DNA from: Saccharofermentans sp.
GTDB lineage: Bacteria; Bacillota; Clostridia; Saccharofermentanales; Saccharofermentanaceae
Direction: 5' to 3'
Assembly: GCA_024683485.1 (NCBI GenBank)
Contig: JAIKYD010000121.1
Span: forward strand, 1-51,623
Length of the DNA stretch: 51,623 bases
Shown here: positions 18,289 through 26,619 of the stretch, piece by piece
Layout of the letters: the number at the start of each line of letters is the position of its first letter
Numbering within the stretch: position 1 is the first letter of the stretch
Notes under the pieces: model-generated
Seen by the model: the letters and a program-made list of their open reading frames with translations, nothing else
Databases searched by the model: none
Told to the model about the DNA's origin: nothing
Program-made: the position numbers and the translations under genes

Positions 18289-19656
18289 ATGGCTTCAAAT
18301 AATTATTCAAAGATCACACCCGAGATAGCACGTCTTGCGGAGATCTGCAAAGGGAATGCCATAGATCCTGAGCTCTACACCAAATATGATGTCAAGCGCG
18401 GCCTCAGAGACATTAACGGTAAGGGCGTTCTTACAGGATTAACGAAGATTTCCGAAGTCAATGCCACCAAGGTAGTTGACGGCGAGACTGTTCCCGCACC
18501 CGGTGAATTATTTTACCGTGGTATCAACGTTAAAGAAATGATCAAGGGACAGCCGGAAGATATGCACTGCGGTTTTGAAGAGACCACATATCTTCTTCTG
18601 TTCGGAAAACTGCCAAATGAGCAGGAATTGAGAGACTTCAGAAGTCTTCTTGCTGAATCACGCTCCAAGATGCCAAAGAATTTTTTCAGGGACGTAATCA
18701 TGCAGAAGCCTTCTTCTGACCTTATGAACAACATTCAGAGAGGTGTCCTTAACCTGTACGCTTATGACACACAGGCCGCAGACATTTCAATCCCAAATGT
18801 ATTGAGACAGTCACTGGAATTGATCTCCATTTTCCCCAGCATCGCCGTACACAGTTACAATGCAATGCGTTATTACCTTGACCGTGATTCCCTTGTTGTT
18901 CACAGACCAAGACCTGATCTTTCAACAGCAGAGAATTTCCTCTATATGTTGAGACCTGACAATAAATTCACTCCGCTCGAAGCAAAGATCCTTGATGTGT
19001 CTCTTATGCTTCATGCAGAGCATGGCGGAGGCAATAACTCAACATTTACAACACACGTTGTTACAAGTTCAGGCACAGATACTTATGCTGCTGTAGTTGC
19101 AGCGTTAAGCTCACTCAAAGGTCCAAAGCACGGCGGAGCGAACATCATGGTCGTCAAGATGTTCAAAGAGCTTGAAAGAAGCATCTCCGACTGGGAAGAT
19201 GATGATGAGATCCTCGCATATCTTGAAAGAATACTTCACAAGGATGCGTTCGACCGCACAGGCGTAATCTACGGAATGGGACATGCCATCTATTCGATCT
19301 CAGATCCGAGAGCACAGATCTTCAAGCGTTATGTAAGAGATCTTTCAGCAGAAAAAGGCCGTTCCAAGGAATTCGAGTTCTATGAGAGAGTTGAAAAGCT
19401 TTCTGCTGAGCTCATTGCTGCAGAGCGCCGTATCTACAAAGGAGTTTCAGCTAATATCGACTTCTACAGCGGATTCGTTTATTCGATGCTCGGAATCCCA
19501 ATGGAACTCTACACTCCCCTCTTTGCCATCGCAAGGATCTCGGGATGGTCAGCACACAGGATCGAAGAGCTTAACGGCAAGGGCAAGATCATCCGACCTG
19601 CTTACAAGAGTGTTCAGGACAGGGTAGAATATCATCCGATAGACGAACGCGAATAA
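18289..19656 (+). CDS. Citrate synthase / 2-methylcitrate synthase family
   Basis: Condenses acetyl-CoA with oxaloacetate. The protein is 455 residues. The active-site histidine region is LHAEHGGGNNSTFTTHV, the second conserved His region is YGMGHAIYSISDPRA with its preceding CoA-binding segment LKGPKHGGAN, and the C-terminal catalytic segment is NIDFYSGFVYSMLGIP. The long N-terminal extension is usual in clostridial homologues. It follows the SDR by 86 bases and ends before a strong bidirectional terminator. Methylcitrate synthase activity cannot be excluded from sequence alone, but no prp genes are near. Confidence 0.92.
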   Translation: MASNNYSKITPEIARLAEICKGNAIDPELYTKYDVKRGLRDINGKGVLTGLTKISEVNATKVVDGETVPAPGELFYRGINVKEMIKGQPEDMHCGFEETTYLLLFGKLPNEQELRDFRSLLAESRSKMPKNFFRDVIMQKPSSDLMNNIQRGVLNLYAYDTQAADISIPNVLRQSLELISIFPSIAVHSYNAMRYYLDRDSLVVHRPRPDLSTAENFLYMLRPDNKFTPLEAKILDVSLMLHAEHGGGNNSTFTTHVVTSSGTDTYAAVVAALSSLKGPKHGGANIMVVKMFKELERSISDWEDDDEILAYLERILHKDAFDRTGVIYGMGHAIYSISDPRAQIFKRYVRDLSAEKGRSKEFEFYERVEKLSAELIAAERRIYKGVSANIDFYSGFVYSMLGIPMELYTPLFAIARISGWSAHRIEELNGKGKIIRPAYKSVQDRVEYHPIDERE

Positions 19657-19681
19657 TAATCAGAACAAACACTTTTGATTT

Positions 19682-19714
19682 ATGGCTTGATTCCATTCGA
19701 ATCAAGCCATTTTT
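19682..19714. terminator. Bidirectional terminator between citrate synthase and flavodoxin
   Basis: A perfect 12-bp inverted repeat ATGGCTTGATTC/GAATCAAGCCAT with a 5-base loop, followed by TTTT on plus and preceded by weak A on the other side. It separates two convergent genes. Confidence 0.85.
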
Positions 19715-20296
19715 CTACATCTTTCGGAAAATCGGAACCGCCGGAATAGTAACTGAAAGGCCTTCGCCCATAGTTGCTTCCGGTGCAAGTTTTGCGATTG
19801 CAGTAAGGCTCTGGCCGAATCTTCCGCCTCCATGTGAACAGAACGGAATTATTGTCTTCCCTGTAAAATCGTATTCTTCAAGGAAAGTTGCGACCGGCAT
19901 CGGGATCGACGCCCACCAGTTCGGATAACCCAGAAGGATAATGTCATATTCATCCATATTCGGAATATGGTTCTCGATCTCAGGTCTGGCCTGATTATGC
20001 TGGTCTTCCTGTGCTTCCATCAGCACAGTTTCATAATCTGTGGAATACAGATGTATAAGAGTTATCTCGAAAATATCCGCGCCTGTCTGACGCTGTATCT
20101 CCTGAGCAATCCCTCGTGTGTTACCGCCCCAGGAGAAATACACTATGAGGATCTTTCCTTGAGTCTCAGTCTCCGGCAGATTCTCACCTGCTGCAACTAT
20201 ACCTTTCCTGTCATATCCGGCATTTCTCACCAGACGGATACCGAGATTATAAGTTGCAAGATCAGCCTGACCTGCTGCGAAGATTCTCACCTTCAA
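19715..20296 (-). CDS. Flavodoxin domain joined to the C-terminal stub of an FGE-like domain
   Basis: From about residue 47 this is a flavodoxin: GKILIVYFSWGGNTRGIA binds FMN phosphate, followed by LGYPNWWASIPMPV and PFCSHGGGRFG. The first ~35 residues are not flavodoxin: TYNLGIRLVRNAG matches the very end of formylglycine-generating-enzyme (SUMF1/FGE) domains. The matching N-terminal half of that domain ends the upstream gene in another frame, 35 bases overlapping. The only start for the whole frame is a TTG without a ribosome site. I infer that this was the C-terminal part of a DUF4405-FGE-flavodoxin fusion, now separated by a deletion and frameshift, and may be poorly translated. Confidence 0.7.
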   Translation of the reverse strand: MKVRIFAAGQADLATYNLGIRLVRNAGYDRKGIVAAGENLPETETQGKILIVYFSWGGNTRGIAQEIQRQTGADIFEITLIHLYSTDYETVLMEAQEDQHNQARPEIENHIPNMDEYDIILLGYPNWWASIPMPVATFLEEYDFTGKTIIPFCSHGGGRFGQSLTAIAKLAPEATMGEGLSVTIPAVPIFRKM

Positions 20297-21374
20297 ATAA
20301 TGAAGGATTTGTACCCATAAGCCGTGTATATTCTTCCTGTGTTGTCTCGTACGGATCTACATACAAAGAGGAAACCGTAACTTCGTTCTGAACCTCATCT
20401 TCTATGCGCCAATTCTCTGTCACAGGACTTCCCATCGTAAATGTTCCGCTGGCAACAAGAATAAAGCCGTCATCAACTTCAACCGGAACCGTATTTTCAA
20501 CAGAATTCTCAACAGACACTTGTGTTACCTCCGAAGTCTCTTTCGTGCTCTCTGCCGTTATTACAGCAGATGTTTCCGGAACACTGCTCCAGTCATGTTC
20601 TCCAACGTTCTGCACATCTTTTGAAGGAACAGCGAAACGAAGAACAAGTCCTAAGATCACAGCCGCCATCACATAAATAACAGAGATAAGAGCATTGTTT
20701 TTGCCCTCTTCCTTACCATTGTTCTTTCTGCAAAGAAGAGCAACATGAGTTCCGGTAAATACCCATAAGATCATTATCAGTATGTTTTCGCCAAATACGG
20801 ATATGCCTGATCTCTCATAATCGAAAAATGCAAAAGCCGAACGGAAAAACATATACTGCGTCATACCGGATCTGAGGAACAGAAAAAGTCCGGCTCCTGC
20901 AAGTGCGCAAAATATAATGCCCAATAAAGTCTTGAGTTTACCCGGCATCTTGATTTTTGCCGTAATAACCGGGATATGTACACCCAAATGAAGTCCCATG
21001 AGTATGAATGACCAGACAGACATCGAAAGGTGCATTCTTCTCGCAAACGAGATCTTCAGTATTCCGTACAGGAACGGCACGGCGTGCGTGGACATCGACA
21101 TGCCGCAAACTGCCGTAAATGCGAATGAAAGCACTACCAAAACCGTAAGAATGGTATTGATGATCCTGTAAGCGTTATACTTGCCCTTGAAAAAAGCACC
21201 GTACCATTTCCTGTTCAGGATCTGATGGATAATTACCATCAGGGTCATCGCAATACCAATCCATTCATGGAGCAGAGTACCGGTCACCTGATAGGCCATA
21301 AGGCAGAGCATCAGAACTGTCAGAACGATATCGATTATCCTTCTTGCCAATGTGCCGCTATTATTTCCCTGCAT
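20262..21374 (-). CDS. DUF4405-type cytochrome b-like membrane protein with truncated FGE domain
   Basis: 370 residues. Residues 1-220 hold about six hydrophobic helices with paired histidines (HEWIGIAMTLMVIIHQ; MHLSMSVWSFILMGLHLGVH), consistent with a heme-binding DUF4405 membrane domain. After a Thr/Ser/Glu/Val linker, DDGFILVASGTFTMGSP and SLYVDPYETTQEEYTRLMG are the N-terminal strands of an FGE-sulfatase domain. That domain normally runs another ~180 residues; here it stops nine residues after FEGENL with a new C-terminus. The catalytic cysteine region is missing, so the FGE part is not functional. Likely a redox partner of the neighbouring flavodoxins. Confidence 0.75.
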   Translation of the reverse strand: MQGNNSGTLARRIIDIVLTVLMLCLMAYQVTGTLLHEWIGIAMTLMVIIHQILNRKWYGAFFKGKYNAYRIINTILTVLVVLSFAFTAVCGMSMSTHAVPFLYGILKISFARRMHLSMSVWSFILMGLHLGVHIPVITAKIKMPGKLKTLLGIIFCALAGAGLFLFLRSGMTQYMFFRSAFAFFDYERSGISVFGENILIMILWVFTGTHVALLCRKNNGKEEGKNNALISVIYVMAAVILGLVLRFAVPSKDVQNVGEHDWSSVPETSAVITAESTKETSEVTQVSVENSVENTVPVEVDDGFILVASGTFTMGSPVTENWRIEDEVQNEVTVSSLYVDPYETTQEEYTRLMGTNPSLFEGENLRSRSG

Positions 21375-21392
21375 ATGGCCTACCCCCTGTAA

Positions 21393-22076
21393 TTACTGTA
21401 ATCCGCTTATCCAGGATTCAAGTTCTTCACTTGTTACATCCGCACCGAATCTTGCGCCTTCAAGCCAGTTGCCGCTTCCGGCATTCTCTTCAAGATTTGT
21501 TCCGCTTCTGCCTATACCGCTGCTGGCGGATGTGCAGAACGGGATCATGGTGATTTCCGTAAAATCATAACCTTCAACAAAAGTGTCCATGATACGCGGC
21601 TCTTCACCCCACCAGATCGGATAACCGATATAGATCGTGGTATATCCGTCAAGAGATACAGGATCACTTCCAATCGCAGGACGAGCCGAAGGGTCATCCT
21701 GTTCTTTTGTTGACCTGCTGTTTGAATCGTTCCAGTTCAGATCTTCATCGGTATATTCTTCCAATGCCTTTATCTCGTAGAGATCACCGTCAGTAATATC
21801 AGCGATCATCTCAGCTACGCCTTTAGTTGTGCCCGTTGCGGAAAAATAGATTACAAGGACATTCATGCCTGTTCCGGCAGTTGTCTCCTGATAAGTCTCA
21901 TCAGATACGGCAGCTGTTGTCACTTCCACAGGTTCACTTCCGTTGGTCTCAGTTTCAACCACTTTTGTTTCCGTATTTTCCATACTTTCAGATGCAACCG
22001 GTGTGGGATTTCCGTTGCATGCTGTAAGCCCGAAAATCATAAGGCCTGCTGTCAAAATCGATACTATTTTTTTCAT
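21393..22076 (-). CDS. Flavodoxin lipoprotein
   Basis: 227 residues with a lipoprotein signal peptide: MKKIVSILTAGLMIFGL followed by the lipobox LTAC, so Cys20 is predicted to be lipidated. A Thr/Glu/Val-rich linker leads to a flavodoxin domain from about residue 70: MNVLVIYFSATGTTKGVAEM (FMN phosphate loop), TIYIGYPIWWGEEPRIM and MIPFCTSASSGIGRSG. An extracytoplasmic flavodoxin facing a heme membrane protein (next gene, 18 bases on) suggests an electron-transfer module across or at the membrane. That link is inference. Confidence 0.88.
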   Translation of the reverse strand: MKKIVSILTAGLMIFGLTACNGNPTPVASESMENTETKVVETETNGSEPVEVTTAAVSDETYQETTAGTGMNVLVIYFSATGTTKGVAEMIADITDGDLYEIKALEEYTDEDLNWNDSNSRSTKEQDDPSARPAIGSDPVSLDGYTTIYIGYPIWWGEEPRIMDTFVEGYDFTEITMIPFCTSASSGIGRSGTNLEENAGSGNWLEGARFGADVTSEELESWISGLQ

Positions 22077-22088
22077 TTATAATCCCTT

Positions 22089-22246
22089 TTATTTCAGTTT
22101 TCCGTAGTCTTCATCGTCAACTTTTTCAAGCCACTCATTGCTCGTCTCTTCGCCGACGACTTCAATTGCAAGATGCGAGAACCATGAATCCGGAGCTGCA
22201 CCGTGCCAGTGCTTTACTTCTGATACCTGTCCTTATCTGACATGAC
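22089..22246 (-). pseudogene. Cupin C-terminal remnant after the decarboxylase stop
   Basis: About 50 codons in a frame different from the upstream decarboxylase read ...VSEVKHWHGAAPDSWFSH and continue to a TAA at 22089-22091 (ending DDEDYGKLK). The KHWHGA segment holds cupin metal-ligand histidines. In related Clostridia the decarboxylase and this cupin are commonly fused or adjacent. Here roughly the first 100 residues of the cupin are absent and the frame is shifted, so the remnant has no start of its own and is presumably not made. Confidence 0.75.
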
Positions 22247-22579
22247 CGGGATCTCTTCATTCCAGACTTCTTTTGCAAGGCGGAAAACAGCCCAGCCCTT
22301 AGGCCAGCCGACATACATTGTCGCATGAGTGATTATCGAAGCTATCTCTTCTTTTGTAACCCCATGGGCTTTTGCATTCTGAAGATGGTAGATAAGCGAA
22401 GAATCGGTAATACCCGATGCCATCAGTGAAACTACGGTGATAATGCATCTGGTCTTTACATCTATTGTTCCGTCATTCCAGACTTCTCCGAAAAGGACAT
22501 CATCGTTAAGGTGTGCGAACATCGGCGCAAATTCACCGAGCTGCTGTATTCCTGCTGTCTGAACGATCTTTTCACTCAT
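22214..22579 (-). CDS. Carboxymuconolactone decarboxylase family protein, C-terminally altered
   Basis: 121-residue member of the AhpD/CMD-like family (all-helical, small redox or decarboxylase proteins). The core is intact through GWPKGWAVFRLAKEVWNEE. The tail IPVMSDKDRYQK is not typical and comes from a junction with the cupin sequence that follows in another frame. The family's cysteine pair is absent, pointing away from AhpD-type disulfide reduction. Its strong AAGGAGG is inside the end of the aldo/keto reductase gene, so the two are co-translated. Physiological substrate unknown. Confidence 0.8.
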   Translation of the reverse strand: MSEKIVQTAGIQQLGEFAPMFAHLNDDVLFGEVWNDGTIDVKTRCIITVVSLMASGITDSSLIYHLQNAKAHGVTKEEIASIITHATMYVGWPKGWAVFRLAKEVWNEEIPVMSDKDRYQK

Positions 22580-22580
22580 A

Positions 22581-23633
22581 TCAGTTATCCTCCTTTATCT
22601 TCTGACTTCCCGTGGACCAGACATGTTTTTCTTTTGAATTCGAAGGCTTGTTCTGAGCCATGACTCCTGCTAGCGGATGCGGAACATAAGGTTCCTCGAG
22701 ATATCTGATCTCATCTCCTGTCAGCTCAAGTTCAGTTGCTTTTACCGCACCTTCAATGTGATGCATTTTCGTTGCACCGACAACAGGTGCAGTTACCTTA
22801 GTAAGAAGCCATGCAAGCGATACTTCCGTCATCGTAACTCCGCGCTTTTCCGCGATCTCACATACTCTTCCAATGATGACATTATCCGTATCTGCTGTCG
22901 CATCATATTTGAATTTGGCATAACTGTCTTCGACTGCTCTCTTTGTGCCCGCTTCTCCCGGCTTTCTCGAAAGGCGTCCGCTGGCAAGAGCGCTGTACGG
23001 AGTAAGCGCAATGTTCTCTTCCTCACAATACGGAACCATCTCCCTTTCTTCTTCACGGAAGATCAGATTATAGTGACCCTGAACTGATACAAATTTCGCA
23101 AAACCTTCTTTATCCGCAATCGCATTTGCCTTTGCTATCTGCCACGCATAGCAATTAGAAATCCCGATAAAGCGTGCTTTACCTTCGTTAACAACACGGT
23201 TAAGACCGTCTAAGATATCATATACCGGTGTACTCCAGTCCCACATGTGATAGATATAGAGATCCACATAATCCATACCGAGATTTGAAAGGCTCGTGTT
23301 TATCATGTTTTCGATATGCTGCTGACCGGTTATTCTTCTTTCGATCTCCTCCGGAGTACGCGGAAGGAATTTGGTAGCTACAACAACATCATCACGCTTG
23401 GTAAGGCCACGGAGTGCCCTTCCGACATATTGCTCACTCGTGCCGCTCTGATATGCGATAGCTGTATCGAAAAAATTAACCCCGAGATCAAGACCTCTCT
23501 TAATTATCTCTCTTGAATGCTCCTCATCAAGAGTCCAGCTGTGCTGCCCCGAAGACGATTCGCCGAACCCCATACACCCCATGCAGACACGCGATACAGT
23601 AAGATCTGAGTTTCCCAGTTTTATATATTTCAT
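22581..23633 (-). CDS. Aldo/keto reductase
   Basis: 350-residue AKR with a TIM-barrel. The catalytic tetrad is visible: Asp and Tyr in FFDTAIAYQSG, Lys in VVVATKFLPR and His in YIYHMWDWS. The NADPH-binding C-terminal part includes VVGATKMHHIEGAVKA. It belongs to the YakC/IolS-like group of bacterial AKRs reducing aldehydes. It follows tetR by 18 bases and precedes the decarboxylase, so it is a core member of the TetR-controlled redox operon. Confidence 0.92.
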   Translation of the reverse strand: MKYIKLGNSDLTVSRVCMGCMGFGESSSGQHSWTLDEEHSREIIKRGLDLGVNFFDTAIAYQSGTSEQYVGRALRGLTKRDDVVVATKFLPRTPEEIERRITGQQHIENMINTSLSNLGMDYVDLYIYHMWDWSTPVYDILDGLNRVVNEGKARFIGISNCYAWQIAKANAIADKEGFAKFVSVQGHYNLIFREEEREMVPYCEEENIALTPYSALASGRLSRKPGEAGTKRAVEDSYAKFKYDATADTDNVIIGRVCEIAEKRGVTMTEVSLAWLLTKVTAPVVGATKMHHIEGAVKATELELTGDEIRYLEEPYVPHPLAGVMAQNKPSNSKEKHVWSTGSQKIKEDN

Positions 23634-23651
23634 ATTGAGTTCTCCTTTATA

Positions 23652-24269
23652 TCAGAAAAGTCTCATTATGCAATTGTATGTAATCTCGAAAATTGTCTGG
23701 AATACAAAATTGACTTCTGCCTTGTCCATTGCTTCCTTCTGCTTTTCCGTCACTGCAGTATAAGGATAGATGCCAAACATGAAAGGAAAGAAAACATAGA
23801 TAAAATCCCTGATACTCTCTTCTGACATATCCGGACAGAATTTTCTCAATATATTATTTATATTACGTATCGATTCGCCGTATGCGACTTTGAACGATAC
23901 CAGGAGCTTCGGTCTGCTGTTCGCTTCCATATCATAATTGTTCATGGAAAGGAGTTTCAGGAGCTGCTCCCGTTTAGCTATTGAAGACGCAACCTTACCA
24001 GCAAGCTGCTCCTTGGTAAGAGTCACATTATCATTCAGGATAGTCTGAAGATCCTTATTCCATCGGACATATTCCCTCTCATAGAGAGCGAGAAATATCT
24101 CTTCCTTAGTCTGAAAGTAGTTATAGATCGAAGTTCTCGTAAATGATGTGACATTGCCGATCTCTTTCAGGGTAATATACTTGAAGCTCATTGTCTTATA
24201 CAACTGCTCGCAGGCATTAATGATCTCTTCTCTTCTAGCGGCAGTTAATTCCGGTGATCCTTTAGGCAT
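23652..24269 (-). CDS. TetR-family transcriptional regulator
   Basis: 205 residues; the N-terminal helix-turn-helix is ALYKTMSFKYITLKEIG-like, with YITLKEIGNVTSFTRTSIYN forming the recognition region at about residues 35-55 and YFQTKEEIFLALYER following. The ligand domain is helical and unidentified. It is the first gene of an operon with an aldo/keto reductase and flavodoxins, and two palindromic sites lie 28-73 bases upstream of its start, so it very probably represses its own operon and is released by a reactive small molecule or redox-related ligand. Confidence 0.9.
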   Translation of the reverse strand: MPKGSPELTAARREEIINACEQLYKTMSFKYITLKEIGNVTSFTRTSIYNYFQTKEEIFLALYEREYVRWNKDLQTILNDNVTLTKEQLAGKVASSIAKREQLLKLLSMNNYDMEANSRPKLLVSFKVAYGESIRNINNILRKFCPDMSEESIRDFIYVFFPFMFGIYPYTAVTEKQKEAMDKAEVNFVFQTIFEITYNCIMRLF

Positions 24270-24296
24270 TGCATTCTCCTTGTATTTATCTCATTC

Positions 24297-24342
24297 TGAC
24301 ACGATGTCAGCATCATCTTAATCGTATTCTGACACTGTGTCA
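24297..24342. promoter_or_regulatory. Two palindromic TetR operator candidates
   Basis: TGACACGATGTCA at 24297-24309 and TGACACTGTGTCA at 24330-24342, the second a perfect 13-base palindrome. Both are preceded by ATTC, and their centres are 33 bp apart, about three helical turns. They lie just upstream of tetR in the minus-strand direction. Confidence 0.75.
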
Positions 24343-24403
24343 AGACAATTATGCTCACAACGATATGGTCCGTATCAGATTCCCCAACGACATGATACAA
24401 CAG

Positions 24404-24432
24404 CAAAAAAGGCTTCCCTCAGCGGGAAGCCT
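24404..24432 (-). terminator. Terminator of the small conserved gene
   Basis: Stem AGGCTTCCC/GGGAAGCCT with a 5-base loop; on the minus strand it is followed by TTTTTT. It closes the single-gene unit at 24466-24729. Confidence 0.88.
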
Positions 24433-24465
24433 CTTAAGTTAACTCAAAAACTTTAGGTTCTCGGA

Positions 24466-24729
24466 TTAAGCCTTCTCCTCATCTTCGACTTTTCCGAAAA
24501 GGTTAAGTCTGAAGAGCATTGCCTCATCATCAGGATCAGAGCAGGAGATCTTTGCATTGCATACGATTCCTCCCTCGATAAGCTTCATAATGCCTGTGAT
24601 CTGGCTGAGCTTGCTCTTAAGGTTGAAGCGGTCACCTTCATCCGTAAGAAGGATTACGTTTCCTTTGCACTCGTCAAGTGCCTTCATAAGTGTTGCAACG
24701 TCAATGTTGTCTAAGTAAAAAGCTTTCAT
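24466..24729 (-). CDS. Small conserved clostridial protein, function unknown
   Basis: 87 residues starting at the ATG preceded by a perfect AAGGAGG (spacing 7). The sequence reads MKAFYLDNIDVATLMKALDE and contains LLTDEGDRFNLKSKLSQ and DDEAMLFRLNLFG. I recognise it only as a small protein common in Clostridia, sometimes labelled poly-A polymerase in databases without evident reason; no nucleotidyltransferase motif is present. Longer reading to 24897 is rejected because the extra codons are not preceded by a ribosome site. A CCAAAGG/CCTTTGG hairpin lies in its leader at 24773-24791. It is a single-gene unit with its own terminator. Confidence 0.82.
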   Translation of the reverse strand: MKAFYLDNIDVATLMKALDECKGNVILLTDEGDRFNLKSKLSQITGIMKLIEGGIVCNAKISCSDPDDEAMLFRLNLFGKVEDEEKA

Positions 24730-24886
24730 ATGTAATACCTCCTTGTATGGTATATTTCCTTTTTTACTATCCCCAAAGGCTTTCCCTTTGGACAGCCTTA
24801 TGCTACACTTCTTGCCGTTTTCAAACAATGATTTTGTTGAACAAGTTGCACAGTTCAAAGACTTTGTTTTTGTACATATTGCACAA

Positions 24887-24925
24887 GCAGGAAACAAAGA
24901 GCCCGCGGATCAATAATCCGCAGGC
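24887..24925 (-). terminator. Terminator of the diaminopimelate decarboxylase gene
   Basis: Near-perfect 10-bp stem GCCCGCGGAT/ATCCGCAGGC with loop CAATA; on the minus strand it is followed by TCTTTGTTT. It lies 43 bases beyond the stop codon. Confidence 0.75.
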
Positions 24926-24967
24926 CCCTTATAAATCAATCATTTCAGGCTTTTTCCGTCAAATCCT

Positions 24968-26236
24968 TCATTCACTAATGAGTTTTTTCGCGTATTTGGT
25001 ATTATCAAACGTTGCAAAATAATCGTTAAGAGTTTGTGCTCTTCTTATTTCTTCAACTGAACCGTCCTCTTTGAGAAGGAGTTCAGCTGACCAAAGTCTG
25101 CCGTTGTAGTTATAGCCCATTGCAAAACCATGTGCACCTGCATCATGTATTGCAAGGAAGTCGCCCATATCGATCTTAGGCAGCATTCTGTCTATAGCAA
25201 ATTTGTCATTGTTCTCGCAAAGAGAACCCGATACATCGTATTTATGGTCACAAGGCTCGTTTTCCTTACCAAGTACCGTAATGTGATGATAAGCGCCATA
25301 CATTGCAGGTCTCATGAGGTTTGCTGCACAAGCATCAACACCTATGTATTCCTTGTAGATATGCTTCTCATGAACAGCCTGGGTAATGAGCATTCCATAA
25401 GGTGCAAGCATAAATCTTCCCATCTCGGTATAGATCGCAACATCGCCCATGCCTGCAGGAACAAGAACACGCTCGAACTGCTTTCTTACGCCCTCACCTA
25501 TTGCCATTATGTCATTCTGGGGATCTTCCGGTCTGTAGCCGATACCAACACCGCCGGAGAGATTTATGAATGCAAATTCGATTCCGAGCTTTTCCGATAT
25601 CTCGGCTGCGAGCTCAAAAAGCTGACCCGCAAGAGTCGGATAATATTCGTTTGTAACAGTGTTACTTGCAAGAAAAGCATGCAGTCCGAACTTCTTTACG
25701 CCATGTTCCTTGAGCTGCGAATATGCACTGATAAGCTGTTCTTTTGTCATTCCATACTTGGAATCACCGGGGTTGTCCATGATGCCGTTGCTGAGTTTAA
25801 AAACTCCGCCCGGATTATACCTGCAGCTCATGATCTCGGGAAATTCCGGTCCAAGTATCTGTTCGATAAAAGGGATGTGTGTGATGTCATCAAGATTGAT
25901 GATTCCTCCCAGATTGGCACAGAGAGCATATTCTCTGGCAGGAGTATCGTTGGACGAGAACATGATAGGTCCGCCTGCAGCATCAGCAAGAATAAGTTCC
26001 GCCTCGGATGAGCAGTCAAATCCGAATCCGTAATCATTGATTATGTCCAGAATATAAGGATTGGGAGTAGCCTTTACAGCAAAGAATTCATTGAAGCCCT
26101 TATTCCAGGCAAAAGCCTCCTTGACACACTTGCAGTTCTCGCGGATACCCTTCTCATCATAAATGTAGAACGGGGTGTGGTGGGTCCTGGCAATCTCTTC
26201 AATCTGGCTCTTGGTTACGAATGGTTTCTTATCCAT
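24968..26236 (-). CDS. lysA: PLP-dependent diaminopimelate decarboxylase-type enzyme
   Basis: 422-residue fold-type III decarboxylase, giving lysine from meso-diaminopimelate if the family call holds. The Schiff-base lysine is K55 in FFAVKATPNP. The glycine-rich phosphate loop LSGGVGIGY and the C-terminal HDAGAHGFAMGYNYNG, with the YxxG active-site segment, are present. The ATG at 26234-26236 has AGAGGAAA upstream; the longer frame to 26407 lacks a start signal. The group is somewhat divergent from canonical LysA, so another D-amino-acid or carboxy-polyamine substrate cannot be excluded. Monocistronic, divergent from a small membrane-protein gene. Confidence 0.87.
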   Translation of the reverse strand: MDKKPFVTKSQIEEIARTHHTPFYIYDEKGIRENCKCVKEAFAWNKGFNEFFAVKATPNPYILDIINDYGFGFDCSSEAELILADAAGGPIMFSSNDTPAREYALCANLGGIINLDDITHIPFIEQILGPEFPEIMSCRYNPGGVFKLSNGIMDNPGDSKYGMTKEQLISAYSQLKEHGVKKFGLHAFLASNTVTNEYYPTLAGQLFELAAEISEKLGIEFAFINLSGGVGIGYRPEDPQNDIMAIGEGVRKQFERVLVPAGMGDVAIYTEMGRFMLAPYGMLITQAVHEKHIYKEYIGVDACAANLMRPAMYGAYHHITVLGKENEPCDHKYDVSGSLCENNDKFAIDRMLPKIDMGDFLAIHDAGAHGFAMGYNYNGRLWSAELLLKEDGSVEEIRRAQTLNDYFATFDNTKYAKKLISE

Positions 26237-26364
26237 AGTTATTTTCCTCTTTAATTTATTTCTGAGGTAAATTAACATTTTATCAGGCGAAATACAAGCG
26301 AAATATGCTATATTTACGGATGGAGAAGGATTCTTTTTCCAGCTTTTATATGGAGGTCTCGAAA

Positions 26365-26619
26365 ATGGATAACAGCAACATACCCGAGGAATACCGTCCG
26401 ATTTCAATGTGGGGGTACTTTGGATACGAGATATTATTCTCTATTCCGATCGTTGGATTTATCTGCCTGATTGTTTTCGCAATAGGCGCAAAAAACGTTA
26501 ACAAGAAGAATTTTGCAAGATCATATTTCTGCTACACGATAATTGTTTGTCTTATCCTGTTAATGGTATTTGCGATAGCATTCTTTACCGGAGCTGTTGA
26601 ATCACTGAATTTCAACTAA
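26365..26619 (+). CDS. Small two-helix membrane protein
   Basis: 84 residues with two hydrophobic helices (about 15-40 and 52-74) joined by KNVNKKNFARSY. The ATG follows GGAGG with 8-base spacing; upstream in-frame ATGs at 26305 and after have no such site. Similar small proteins starting EEYRPISMWGYFGYEI are common in Clostridia; function unknown. Its 3' end overlaps the last bases of the convergent DUF975-type gene by 4 bases. Confidence 0.75.
   Translation: MDNSNIPEEYRPISMWGYFGYEILFSIPIVGFICLIVFAIGAKNVNKKNFARSYFCYTIIVCLILLMVFAIAFFTGAVESLNFN

Noticed and set aside
19715..20296. Flavodoxin gene as an ordinary independent gene with a novel N-terminus
   Set aside because: The first residues match the end of an FGE domain whose beginning is in the overlapping upstream gene, and the start lacks a ribosome site, so a broken fusion is the better explanation.
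25130..26011. 293-codon open frame on plus, opposite lysA
   Set aside because: Entirely inside a well-supported decarboxylase gene on minus, composition like a reverse frame, no ribosome site and no domain.
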